A stretch of 30,343 nt of DNA from Guillardia theta CCMP2712 (Eukaryota; Cryptophyceae; Pyrenomonadales; Geminigeraceae): positions 752,740 through 783,082 of the forward strand of contig NW_005434657.1 in NCBI RefSeq assembly GCF_000315625.1, read 5' to 3'. The notes under the pieces are model-generated. The model made no database searches and had not been told where the DNA came from. It worked only from the letters and a program-made list of their open reading frames with translations. The position numbers were made by a program, and so were the translations under genes. Shown here one piece after another: positions 1 to 9,664 of this stretch (positions within the stretch are counted from its first letter, which is position 1; every line of letters begins with the position of its first letter).

Positions 1-802
1 TTCTTCGCACTGATCTAACTTCATTGCAGATACGCTGAGGTACCTGGAAGTTTCAACCAGCTCGAGGCCTGCAGCGGTGATGATCTAACGATGAGGAGAA
101 GGAGGGAGAGGAGAAGGAGAGGGAAGGAGCGGGAAATTGAGAGATAGAGGAGGGAGGGAGGAGGGAGGAGGAGGATCGAGGCTTATCTTCTTCTCAGGCG
201 TATGCGAGAGTGACATTGTCACTAAGTCTTCTTCTCACCAGCTCGCTGCCGGTATAGCTATATCCCACTCCTTCTCCCTCTTGCTCCTCCCTGCCTCTCT
301 TCCTCCCTGCCTACCTCCCCCTTTCTTTCCTTCCTTCTCCCTTCCTCTCCCTTGTTGTCTTGCTCACTTCTCTTTTTAGACTTTCGCGTGCTCGCACTAG
401 CGTTGAGTACCCTAGCGCTGCTGTTCTTTGCTTAACCTGCTCGATGAGAGTGGTGGAGGAAGACGAAGACGGGGGAAAGGAAGGAGAGGAAAAGCGTGCT
501 CGAATCCAAGAACCTTGAAGGAGGAGGAGTAGAGGAGGAGGCAGGGGAGTAGAAGCAGGGTGTTATTTCTATTGTAGAATTTCTAAGACCTCGATCTCAA
601 AGATAAGGTTGCTGTTGGGAGGTATTCCCCATGCTGAAAGATTGTAAATTAAAAAAGTAAGAACAAACTTTGCAACAAAAAAAGTTCCTCATCAGCCAAT
701 TTTACAGGACAAACAACAAACAAGTCAAAGATACAACCGCAACATGTCAGACAACCAGTCAATCAGGCACGTCACACGGTAGGATGGCTAACAAGCAGCG
801 AG
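1..802. other. gene-poor, purine/pyrimidine-skewed stretch
   Basis: No convincing gene. Positions about 90-175 and 440-555 are GGA/GAG-rich and 240-370 are CT-rich, so the short open frames here look like simple sequence. Positions 30-88 could be the last exon of a gene lying upstream: an acceptor-like ttgcag ends at 29, and an open frame follows to a TAA at 86-88. There is no homology to support this. The rest of the stretch would hold the 3' untranslated region of the leftward ankyrin-FKBP gene. Confidence 0.4.
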
Positions 803-2750
803 TCATAGCAGCATCTCGAGCAAGATAAACATCGCAGCCCCACCTGGGAAGCCCGCGCTCTTGTACGCCTCCTCCGACGGGATCCAAAGTCTTCGTTTCT
901 CCCCTTGCAGCATTCCGATGCATCCCTGCTCAACATTCAGCCCCAGCCCTCGTCTCTCTCCCGCCTACCTCGTCCCATCCTCTTATCACCCGCCCTCCTC
1001 CCGCGCTGAACCGAAACGGCTTCTGTCCCGGGTCGCGCGTGTGCCAGAAGTGCTTGAGAGAGTCTCGTAGGAACCCTTGCGCATGCACCAGCACCTGGCT
1101 CCCTCTCTTGACCCTCCTCCCGCTTCCTTCCTCCAGGATCATGTAGGTCGTCTTGAGCCCTTGGATCGACTGAACGCCAGTCTCCTCACTCTCCTCGTCC
1201 CACTCATCCTCGTACTCCTCGTCCTCCTCGTCATACTCGTCCTCGTCCTCGTCCTCGTCCTCTCCTACAAACATTCCGCAGTCGAAATTGAATTCAAATA
1301 CACAGTCTTCATCACAGAGGTCCTCCTCCTCCAGCCCTAGCGTCGCCTCCTCACCAGCCTTTGAGCGCATCCCGTCACTCCTCTGTCCTCCTGAGAGCTG
1401 CAGGTCGACCTCTACCTCTCCGTCACTCTGACAGCGGAAGCTGAACACTGCTTTCCTCACAGCGTCCACATCACTCACTTCTGCATCCCCTGCCTCCGCC
1501 ACCCTGCCTGAAACCACCTCCCCTTCTCCAGCATCCTCCTCCTCCTCCTCCCCCTTGCTCGGACATTCCAGCGCTTTCTCCGGCACGAGCGCTTTCTTCA
1601 TCTCCTGCAAGCAAGGGAACAAAGTGAGCAGGTCAACATTCAGCGGGTTTCTGCTGTCACTGACCTCAACGATCTTAGAAGCTCGCTGCTTCTCTTCTGC
1701 CCCGAGCCTCCGTTGGATGTAGCCCGGGAGGTTTGAGAACTCCATCAGAGGACGAACACGATCGGCAGGGCAGTGGGCCTCGACCTCTGCTCTTCGCTTC
1801 GCTGCGCTCTCTTGCACACAAGACACCAGCGGCCTAACACCTTCACCGTCTTGCAGCAAGTCGATGGGCCGTTGCTGCCACCCGTCCCTTGCCTCCATGA
1901 GCTGCTTGTACACATCTGAGTCAGGCCTGACGAGCGAGCAGATGGCCTCCACTACGTCAGTGTGCCCGGTGCTCAGAGCCACATGCAGCACTGTCCCTCC
2001 GCCCTGCACGTCCCCACACAGCAGCGAATCCTTGAACCGCTCCTCCCATGCCGTTCCTTCCCGGAGCATCTCCCTCACGATACCTGAATGGCCTCGTTGT
2101 GCTGCTTTATGCAAGGGAGTTTGCTGCTTGCTATTGGCCATGCAGTCGGCTCCCTCTTCGAGCAACATGCGAACGATCCCCACATGACCTTGAGCTGCTG
2201 CCTTGTGCAATGGCGTCTCCCCATGGACGTCGACGGCGTTTACATTGGCCTGGAATGAGAGCATGACGCTGCAAATCTCTTCACTCCCCATGCTTGCTGC
2301 GACATGCAATGGTGTTTGTTTCCTTAAATCTCTCTCTTCCAGGAGCTTTTTTCTCCAGTTTTCATTGTCACTTTCTTCCCTCCCGCCCTTTATACCGTAC
2401 TCTAAGAGGCTGGTAACTACCTGTACATCCATATCCCTCACCGCCTGCATCAAACCAGCCACATTCCCAAGAGCAATCTCTCCTCCTCCTTGTGACATCA
2501 TGGAGCGAGTGATGGCTCTCGACATATTGCCATCTCGCTCAACCTCTCCCCTCCCCTCCTCCCCGGCTTGATTTGAAAGCTGAGCCCGAGTTGCCAACGC
2601 CTTCGCAACCACAGCTAGCGCTCCTGCTTTTCCCGACCCAGAGGCTGATCCTCGTCCTTGTCTTCCTCCCCTTCCTCCTCCTCCTCCTCCTCCTCCTCCT
2701 CCGGCGCCTGCTCGACCCCCTCCTCCCCCTCTCGCGTGATCCTCCGGCAT
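803..2750 (-). CDS. ankyrin-repeat protein with C-terminal FKBP-type domain
   Basis: Two exons on the minus strand, 2750-969 and 925-803, separated by a 43-nt intron (donor GTAGGC, acceptor GAGCAG). The spliced protein is about 634 aa. Order: Gly/Arg-rich N-terminus (residues 1-40), ankyrin repeats at about 145-300 (TPLHVAA, ETPLHKAAAQGH, TPLHKAAQRGH, TVLHVALSTGH), a charged linker with a long Asp/Glu run (about 497-523), and an FKBP fold at about 533-634. Reading through the intron would cut the FKBP domain after RVIRGWDE; splicing restores GCIGMLQGEKRRLWIP and the ending AMFILLEMLL. The VIRGW motif and the Ala-Tyr of the 80s loop are kept. FKBP12 Tyr26 and Asp37 positions appear changed (VHAQG for VHYTG, FWHT for FDSS), so isomerase activity may be weak or absent. 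Partners are unknown; ankyrin repeats normally bind proteins. A later Met (residue 76) could be the true start, because the first 40 residues are low complexity. Confidence 0.85.
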
Positions 2751-3080
2751 GCCGCCCTAATACACCCTCATCCCCACTCATACCTACTATTGTCTGGATC
2801 GATGAGGCGGACCTGGTTTCATGACTGATGAGTAAACGAAATCATCGTTCCGCTGCGCTATGCGAGGTAAGCGACGCAGCAAGTGCGGAGGAGTGCGTGG
2901 AAGTGTGGGGAGCAAGACAGAAGGGAGACGTGCTGGAGTAGATATGCTCATTGACACGAGAGACTCGGAAGCAATGGTGATGTGGAGGTGCACGGGTTGA
3001 CGAAGGGCGGAGAGGTTTGTTGCTCGCGCCATCCTTCTGGATTGCTTTGGCGAGGGTTGGCTTCAGGTTTTCATGCTGTG
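2751..3080. promoter_or_regulatory. divergent intergenic region (ankyrin-FKBP / pentapeptide gene)
   Basis: About 330 bp separate the start codons of the leftward ankyrin-FKBP gene and the rightward lumen protein, so both promoters and 5' leaders must lie here. I see no clear TATA box. A short upstream exon of the pentapeptide gene cannot be excluded. Confidence 0.35.
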
Positions 3081-4134
3081 ATGTGTTTGGCCGCAGGTGT
3101 GGTGTTGGGTCTTGCCTTCTGTCTGGGAAGTGCAGAGGCTTTTGTGACGGGCCCTGCCCTGTCCTTGAAAGGTCCTCACGCCCTCTCGGGAATGAAACCT
3201 GTCACGAGGTCCCATCCCGCCGCTGTGAGGATGGAGGCGGATGCAGACGCATTTGACGCCAAGAAATTTGCCGTCTCACTGGCCTTGGGCAGCGCCTTGC
3301 TCTTCTCTTCCGGGATGCCGATTCCCGCTTTTGCGCAGCAGGGTGGCTCATTCAAAGTTCTCAAGGGTGCCGCCTCCACTCAGGTCAGCTACTCCTAAGA
3401 GGATCGAGCGGTGATCAGCATGTTGGCAGGATTCAGGATCAAGGCGCACGATCACCAGAGGTGCCTTGCTCGAAGGAAGCAACTTTGATGGTCAGAACCT
3501 GCCGGGCATCAGCTTCCAGCAGGTGATCTCCTACAGGCACTGGCCAACGAACTCATGCCTCCTCTCCTTCAGAGCCTTTGCAGAGATTGCAGCTTCGTTG
3601 GAACCAACCTGAAAGGAGCATCCTTCTTTGATGGAGGTGAGTTTCTTATTCCTCATGTGCAACCCTCAACCCTCACGCTGCAGATCTGACCAACGCAAAC
3701 ATGGAGGGAGCTGATGTGTCCAACGTGAACTTCGAGTTGACATGCATGAAGGATGCGAACTTGAAGAACGCTATCGTCAACAATGTATGTTCATACATGA
3801 CTTCATCTGATCCTCATCTCAAGGGGTGATGGGGTATCGAACTTGATTCGAACCTGCCCTCTGCCGTTCTACCATCATTGTCTGACGTCGCTGACACTTG
3901 ATCTTTCACAAAGGCGTACATTCAATCAACCACCAAGCTGGATGGCATCAACATCGAAGGAGCTGATTTCACTGACACCGAGCTGCGCAAGGACCAGCAG
4001 CGTATGATGACAAGAACAAACCTGTTGCTCGTTGACATGTCATGCCAGGCTACCTCTGCAAGAGAGCTTCAGGCACGAACCCCAAGACTGGTGTCGACAC
4101 CAAGGACAGTCTTCGATGCAGCATGCTTAAGTGA
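3081..4134 (+). CDS. thylakoid-lumen pentapeptide-repeat protein
   Basis: Six exons: 3081-3383, 3430-3522, 3573-3636, 3684-3784, 3914-4001, 4049-4134, with all phases consistent; about 244 aa. The N-terminus has three targeting parts. First is a hydrophobic signal peptide ending SAEA|F; next a Ser/Thr/Arg/Lys-bearing transit region beginning FVTGPALS; then a second hydrophobic stretch ending PAFA|QQG, a lumen-type processing site. The mature part carries pentapeptide-like repeats ([48 protein letters not shown]). It ends with [20 protein letters not shown], closely resembling the conserved tail of lumenal pentapeptide proteins of the TL17/TL20.3 kind. Pentapeptide repeats form a right-handed beta-helix; the biochemical role of the lumenal ones is unknown. 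ATG 3081 leaves a very short n-region, so an upstream exon is possible. Confidence 0.85.
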
Positions 4135-4879
4135 GCGGCTCGTTGCGTTGTTGGATGAACAGCCTGTGTTCCCAACAAACACACTTTTGCATCAGATGAC
4201 TTGTGCGCGTAATCCGATAAATCGCATTCATCTGCACCATCCATTCGCTCTGGTTTCTAACTCCTCGTGCGTTCTGGAATGCAATCCTTCTTCGCACCTA
4301 CATTCCTTCTTGTCATTCCTTCACGGATCTGACCCCACATCATGCTGTCCGAACATTTCTCTGTTTCCTAAACACGCATCTCGCCTTCATTGACGACACT
4401 GCGAAGAACGATCCTGTATAAGAATCACCTAATGATACTATAAAGAAAGGGGCTAAATGGGGGTAAGGGTAGTGTTACCTACACCACCCTACCGTATTAT
4501 ATAAGGTTTTCATACAGTAAAAAGGGGGGTAGAGGTCACAGAGTAGCCCACCCCCCCGTGTTGATTTGCGACCCTCTTGCATTGTGCCTCGTAATGGCCA
4601 GTCGCTGACCCTGCACTTTGCCTCCCCCTCCCCCTCCTTATCCTCCTGCTGCTCCTGCTGCTCCTGCTCCTGCTCCTCCTCCTCCTCCTGCTCCTGCTCC
4701 TGCTGCTCCTGCTCCTCCTCCTGCTCCTGCTCCTGCTCCTCCTCCTCCTCCTGCTCCTGCTGCTCCTGCTCCTGCTGCTCCTGCTCCTGCTCCTGCTGCT
4801 TCTCCTGCTTCTGCTTCTGCTCCTGCTCCTTATCCTCCTCCTCCTCCTCCTCCTCCTCCAAATACTACTCCAAATACTC

Positions 4880-4915
<36 letters not shown>

Positions 4916-5211
4916 CTTTGCTTTCATCTATTTCCACCTTTTGTGTTTTTGTTTCTCTGCTTCTGCTCCTGCTACTTTTCTTGTTTCGCTATTCGCTTCC
5001 CGTTTTAGTTCAATCGGCATCTTCAGTATCATGATGCGCTCCCTGCCTCTGTGACCTCCTTACTTACCCTCCTGTCCCTCTTCTTTTCAACTGTGACATC
5101 ATATGCCCGCTTCCTCGACATCACACGTTCATGAAGCGAAGCGCTTCTGTCCTCCTCGCCTCCTTGCTCGTTACCCTGTCGTTGATCTGTGCGCCAGAAC
5201 AGACGTTGCAA
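4135..5211. other. gene-poor spacer with trinucleotide tracts
   Basis: Between the lumen protein and the next plastid gene I find no supportable gene. Open frames across 4475-5054 on both strands come from the CTG/CTC simple-sequence tract, annotated separately. A block with short G runs and C runs (ggggtaagggta, then accaccctacc) lies at about 4450-4560 and resembles blocks elsewhere in the window. Confidence 0.5.
4617..4918. repeat. imperfect CTC/CTG (GAG/CAG) microsatellite tract
   Basis: About 300 bp of mixed cct, ctg and tcc triplets. It begins as CTC-rich, continues as interleaved CTG and CTC through about 4800, and ends with CTC and then CGT-CCT runs after a short interruption at 4860. 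Any frame gives a homopolymer-like peptide (Glu/Gln on the minus strand, Pro/Ala or Ser/Cys on the plus). No intron or flanking domain suggests that it is coding. Confidence 0.8.
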
Positions 5212-6259
5212 ATGTTTTCTCGAATCTTCGGAGTCTTCGTCGTGGCACTTTGCTGCTCTGATGTTGCGACTGCGTTTCAAAGCTCCAGCTCTGCTGTCAT
5301 TCCAGGACTGCGGTCCACGAATGGTAAAGTTGTGATTTCTACTCTTATCTTGTCTTGACTTGAACCTCGCAGCTCGTATTTGCACCGAAAGATTAACTTC
5401 TCTGCGCATGGTAGTGACAAGTACTCCTTTCTGTGTTGCTAAGCATCAAGGTACAGTCTGCAAATGGTGACAAGAGCGACGAGATGATGAAATCTGTATG
5501 ATTGGGTCTGTTCGATTATCGAGCTTGACACTGCTTTCAGGTGCTTCGCTCCCTTGAAGACGTCAAGGGAAGGGAAGGGTAGGAAGGCAGCTCGGAAAAG
5601 CGAGGTTCCTTATTTCTTCGCAGCTTCCGAGGAAAGGATGCTGACAAGGCCATTCGAGAGGTCAAAGAAGTTGCTGGAGTGAGTGAATGAGATTGAAATT
5701 GCAAAGGCAAATGCCAGGAATATTTACATGAGGCAGGATGACTCGCAGTCAAGGAGGTTCCTAGGATCCAGAAGGCTCGCCAAGGCTGTTGAGGTGCAAC
5801 TATTCCTGTCTGGCCTGAACCATGTCCTGAGTTCCTCTTGCGGCAAACAGGAGCAGGAGCTGTCATTCAAGAGCATGATCAATGGATTGAAGTCTGTGAT
5901 GGGAAGGGTAAAGCTTCATGCTGTGGCGCTGGTTTGCTCAAAGTCTTCCAGGAGGGCTTCCGTGGAGCGGACGCTGAGAAGGCCATCCATGACCTGGAGG
6001 AGGCAGAGAACAAGGTGAGCAAAGGATCGAATCTCGTTAAGTTTATCTCTAATCTTGCATTTTACAAGGCAATCGCTGAGGAGCAGGACGAGAAGAAACT
6101 CCTTGGATCCCGACGCCTGTAGGGTTTGGCATGATCACCTGCACTACTCACGGGCAATGCTGCAGGTACAAGTTCACCAGGGCTGCCACCAAGACGGTTA
6201 TGAGGCCTGTGAGCCGCAAGAACCACCCTGGAGAGAAGTACTTTCCTGGCCGTCGATGA
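5212..6259 (+). CDS. unknown plastid-targeted protein with internal duplication
   Basis: Ten proposed exons: 5212-5323, 5373-5410, 5451-5495, 5541-5578, 5624-5678, 5707-5793, 5851-5907, 5952-6014, 6069-6118, 6166-6259; about 212 aa, all phases consistent. The start MFSRIFGVFVVALCC is a signal peptide ending VATA|FQSS, followed by a Ser/Arg-rich transit region, which is the bipartite plastid presequence. An upstream in-frame ATG at 5131 would add a second hydrophobic stretch and is less likely. The mature part holds two related units: GREGFRGKDADKAI, then FLGSRRL; and GREGFRGADAEKAI, then LLGSRRL. Introns fall at nearly matching places in both units. The C-terminus is basic and ends GEKYFPGRR. 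I do not recognise the family. The intron 5679-5706 is only 28 nt as modelled and is the weakest junction. Confidence 0.7.
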
Positions 6260-6427
6260 TCATAAGATTTCCCTATGAACATCTGTTTCATTGGCGGCGA
6301 TCTTGCATAGAAAGCCTCGATGTTTCCAAAGTTCGCAGGAGTTTGATTTGTATCTGTTTGAATGGGCGGAAGCTATGTGGATGCCTTCAACAAATACAAA
6401 ACCATAATCAGATGTCAAATGAGAATC

Positions 6428-7278
6428 TCAGAGGGGGAGGATGGAGGGGAGGAATGAGGGGGACAAACAAGTAGAGAGCAACTTGCAGGCAGTGGGGTCG
6501 GGGAGCTCGTGTGGACTGCGAAATAGAAAGGAAGGGATTGGGTAAACCAACAGGATCGTCTCTGAAGAAACTTCGATGTCGCCAGGCAAGACTCCTGCAG
6601 CATCATCCGCGGACGCCTCATTCTCATTATCCGAGTCAATCTTACGGAACCTAATCAACAGTCTTAGTTAGGGGTGGATAACACATCAACCATCAGCACA
6701 ATGTCAAATGAACGGGAGAGCTTATCTCCCCGCGCAGCTTCCTTGCAACTTCCTGTGTTGTTCAGCACTTCAATGCGAATAGCATGATGATCGTTGTAGT
6801 CCAACCTCAGTCGACTTTCCAAAGACTTCAACCTTGTCTACAGACATGATGATGTCTCCTTCTTTGAGCACTCTGGACCTCCACGCTGCCCCCCCTGCCG
6901 CAGGAGCTTTTCACGGTTGCTTTCGTGCAGTACCAGCCAACCTTGTGTGATAGACTTGATGACAGAGCAACCCATCGTGTCATAGTCATACGACGTCTTC
7001 AGCACAACTCCGACGCCTGTCAGAATCCGTGATGTCATAGGCGGAGGAAGAAGATCCGAGCAACGCCTCACCCCCTGCTGGAAGTGCAGCCTACACAAGA
7101 GAGGACAGTCACAGAGAATCACTTGAAACGTGCCATGTGACGTCACCATCTTAGTCGTGAGCTTGTGCCGTCCCCGCTGAGCGACGCAGCATGTCAGCTC
7201 CTGCCGCCCTATGTCAGTCCTGCCGCTCTGATGCGATCCCTCCTCGACGATACTACGAAAGAGCAATCCCTCAAGCAT
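6428..7278 (-). CDS. small PDZ-domain protein
   Basis: Exons on the minus strand: 7278-7123, 7090-7072, 7016-6942, 6894-6806, 6752-6700, 6650-6428; about 204 aa, with phases in agreement. The spliced middle reads as one PDZ domain: GVGVVLKTSYDYDTMGCSVI, SITQGGAAWRSRVLKEGD, then IIMSVDKVEVFGKSTEEVAR and the closing strand SPVHLTLF. PDZ domains bind short C-terminal peptides and act as scaffolds. The 5' end is uncertain: ATG 7278 is the first in-frame ATG, but an exon near 7535 (starting MVVRGWRGLAG) could join in phase. The 3' end is also ambiguous, because a 32-nt intron could remove the Leu-Val-Tyr-Pro segment and move the stop slightly. The PDZ call is firm; the ends are not. Confidence 0.7.
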
Positions 7279-8116
7279 GATCACTCTCCCTGATCATCTG
7301 TAGCATACCCTCCCGACCTCAAGAACTTATGAGGAGGAGTAATAATACGTCAGGGCATTAGGGACACGGGCGTTTGCTCATCCCTGTCTTGCAATGAAGG
7401 GCCCTTGCCTTTGAGACTGCTCTCCTCCTTTCTCCACTCTTCAGAGTATCCTCTTCCTTCTCCTGTCCTGAGACTATCGGTGATCCTCTTCCTTCTCCTC
7501 TCACCTGCCAGGCCTCTCCAACCTCTGACGACCATGACGAATCCATGTTTTTGACGTTCTGCTGAAAGGCCTAGTCAAGATCAAACTCTTTTTTTTAGTT
7601 CATGATAAAAAAAATGGTCGCGGGGCCCGCTGATTCAACTTGGCAACTCAAGAAGCGGCTGAGCCTCGGATGGGCAGTTGACGCAGCCCTGCTGATACGG
7701 TCAGCTGCAGTCCTTTCAGTCAGACGCCTGCCCTCCTGCCTGAGTTCCAATGGATCCAACTGTTTGACTGAATCACTAGAACTGCCGAACGGTTGAACGG
7801 CTCACTGTTTCTTCATCAACACTGCCGAGCGGATTTCGACAACTCGTCAGCTAGCAGACTGTAGGCTTCACCCCACCTACCCTGTAGAGGGTCTTGTCCT
7901 TGGTGGTTGCGGACATTCGAGGGTACGTTGCTTGCACCACTCATTGTCATTTTACTCCCACATGACTTTCACTGTCCTCAACACTACGAAGGATTAGTCG
8001 TACAGCCAACGATGAAAGCTAGATGACTTCATGTTCCTCACTGATAAGGTCGAAGACATAAGAACATCAGTTTATCAAGAAACTGATTATGTACAGAAAA
8101 CTACATCAACAAACAT
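7279..8116. other. gene-poor spacer
   Basis: I see no supportable gene apart from a possible 5' exon of the leftward PDZ gene around 7500-7535. Open frames here are short and lack recognisable domains. The stretch would also contain the promoter of the PDZ gene and the 3' region of the leftward hypothetical gene. Confidence 0.4.
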
Positions 8117-8614
8117 CTACGGAACGTATGGAGGGCATCCAGCTTGTGAGCGAGGGAAGACCCCGCCACGGAATTGTGCCACAGCACATCGTTGAAACTC
8201 AGGCCTCTTGGCGGCAGGTATAGGTGGCTCCACTTGATCGAAAGCAATCCTGATGCTTCCCTGCAGAGCATGGTTGACGTACCTGTGCTCTTTCGGCGGG
8301 TTGAGGAAAACACTTCTCTCCTTGATCCGAGCTTGCAAAGAGGTTCCAAGCTCGTTCTTCCCAGGAATAGCTCCAGTGGGCAAGGTTGTCCTGCGAGACC
8401 TGGATGCCGTTGCAAACTGGAACCTTTTCGGAATCGTGATGCGGCCATCAAAGCATGATGAAGCAGGTCGAATCTGTGCCGGGTACACTGGAGATAGAGT
8501 GCCTAGAGAGGACGACGCGCTGCTCGAATAGGACCCACTAGAAGACAAGTTGGATCGAAGATACATCCTCCTTACAGCAAAAGAATCTTGGAGATTCTGT
8601 TCAGAATCTGACAT
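8117..8614 (-). CDS. hypothetical Ser-rich protein
   Basis: An open frame from ATG 8614 to TAG 8117, 165 aa. It has a Ser-rich segment (SNLSSSGSYSSSASSS) and then a basic, Pro-containing region (FLNPPKEHRYVNHALQGS, PPIPAAKRPEF). I do not recognise it. A second frame on the same strand stays open to 8101 and gives a plausible ending (LSFNDVLWHNSVAGSS), so the 3' part may need an unseen intron or carry a frameshift. The frame also extends upstream of ATG 8614 without a stop to about 8710. Coding status is likely but not certain. Confidence 0.4.
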   Translation of the reverse strand: MSDSEQNLQDSFAVRRMYLRSNLSSSGSYSSSASSSLGTLSPVYPAQIRPASSCFDGRITIPKRFQFATASRSRRTTLPTGAIPGKNELGTSLQARIKERSVFLNPPKEHRYVNHALQGSIRIAFDQVEPPIPAAKRPEFQRCAVAQFRGGVFPRSQAGCPPYVP

Positions 8615-8710
8615 GTCTAGAGAATCTGTGTCTCTGGTGAAAACGTCGGAGAGACCAGTCGGAGAATAAATATGCTTGACTCCAGTCCTGAGCAGGCCAA
8701 GACAGACCAA

Positions 8711-9664
8711 AACAGCGAGCTTGGTTCAAGAATATCCTAATGTAGCTCAGCACAAGTCGTTCCTATCAGGACCTTCAGGCTCTCCTTCTACCTCAGCACC
8801 TCTCGTTTGTCTTGCTATTGCATGCGCCTTGCTACACGATCCTCGAACCCACCCTACCCCTCTGTCTATGCGAAATTTCCGTCACACCCCCACCCCCCAA
8901 AGACGTTTTATCTCAAAATTGACTGCCATACTTAACCCCTTCTTTCAGATAACCCCTTCATCTCATACCCATTTTATACTGACAAGGGTGGGTGATTAAA
9001 TCACCCCACCTTCCCTCACCCCGACAGGCGAAAGGACCCCACCCCACCCAACATCTCTGCGTGAAGAAGTGGAGCCTCCGTGTTCGAATCTCAGATACAA
9101 TTTTATAATTTTATTAATGATCGGTACAAACTTGAATAAAACTATTATACATCTCTCGTTTCTGTTTGTTTGAGGATCACCCCACCCCCCACCTTTCCTG
9201 CTTTCAGCCCTCACCCCTACCATGATTCGACCCTAAACCAACTCCGTGTGATTCTTTCTATAGATATATATCTCATTATTGTAGCCATTTTGTGACGGCG
9301 CGCCCTCTTACCATCTCTGTTAACCCCATCCCCACCCTACACTATTTCTATGCTCGCCCCATATGTTTTCATAGACACCTCCCTGCTTTTGGGAGGCCTC
9401 CACCCTCGGTTTGCCGACTGCAATAAAAATATAGGTATTATATAGTATCTCCAACAATAATGCATATAAAAACCATCTCTACGTATTATTAAAAAAAAAC
9501 TGACTTTTAAAATTCACACGCCTTTGTGTTCAAAAACTGACTTTTAAAATTCACACGCCTTTTTGTGTTCAACACGCCGGCGGGCCCGGTGGACTTCAAG
9601 TTGCCGGGCGGCAGGAGCCCGGGGCTACCGGCCCGTGGCTAATAAACCCGCTTCGAATCCTATC
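8711..9664. other. C-rich and AT-rich intergenic region
   Basis: No gene seen. Positions 8880-9060 and 9175-9400 are rich in cccc/acccc runs, alternating with AT-rich segments (9090-9150, 9420-9500). A 37-bp direct duplication lies just before the leucine-rich-repeat gene. The promoter of that gene should be in the last few hundred bases. Confidence 0.5.
9496..9571. repeat. 37-bp direct tandem duplication
   Basis: A segment beginning aactgacttttaaaattc and ending in tgtgttcaa occurs twice at a 37-bp period. The second copy has two extra t residues in its t-run. It lies about 95 bp upstream of the leucine-rich-repeat gene start and is probably a recent slippage duplication. Confidence 0.85.

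Noticed and set aside
4475-5054. Glu/Gln-rich and Pro/Ala-rich open frames
   Set aside because: They come entirely from the CTG/CTC simple-sequence tract, with no flanking domain or splice support.
5131-5211. Upstream in-frame ATG of the plastid protein, adding a second hydrophobic segment
   Set aside because: The ATG at 5212 gives a complete signal peptide with Phe directly after cleavage; the upstream start would bury it.
9080-9100. Another ttcgaatc motif suggesting a tRNA T-arm
   Set aside because: The flanking bases do not form a T stem and no cloverleaf could be drawn around it.
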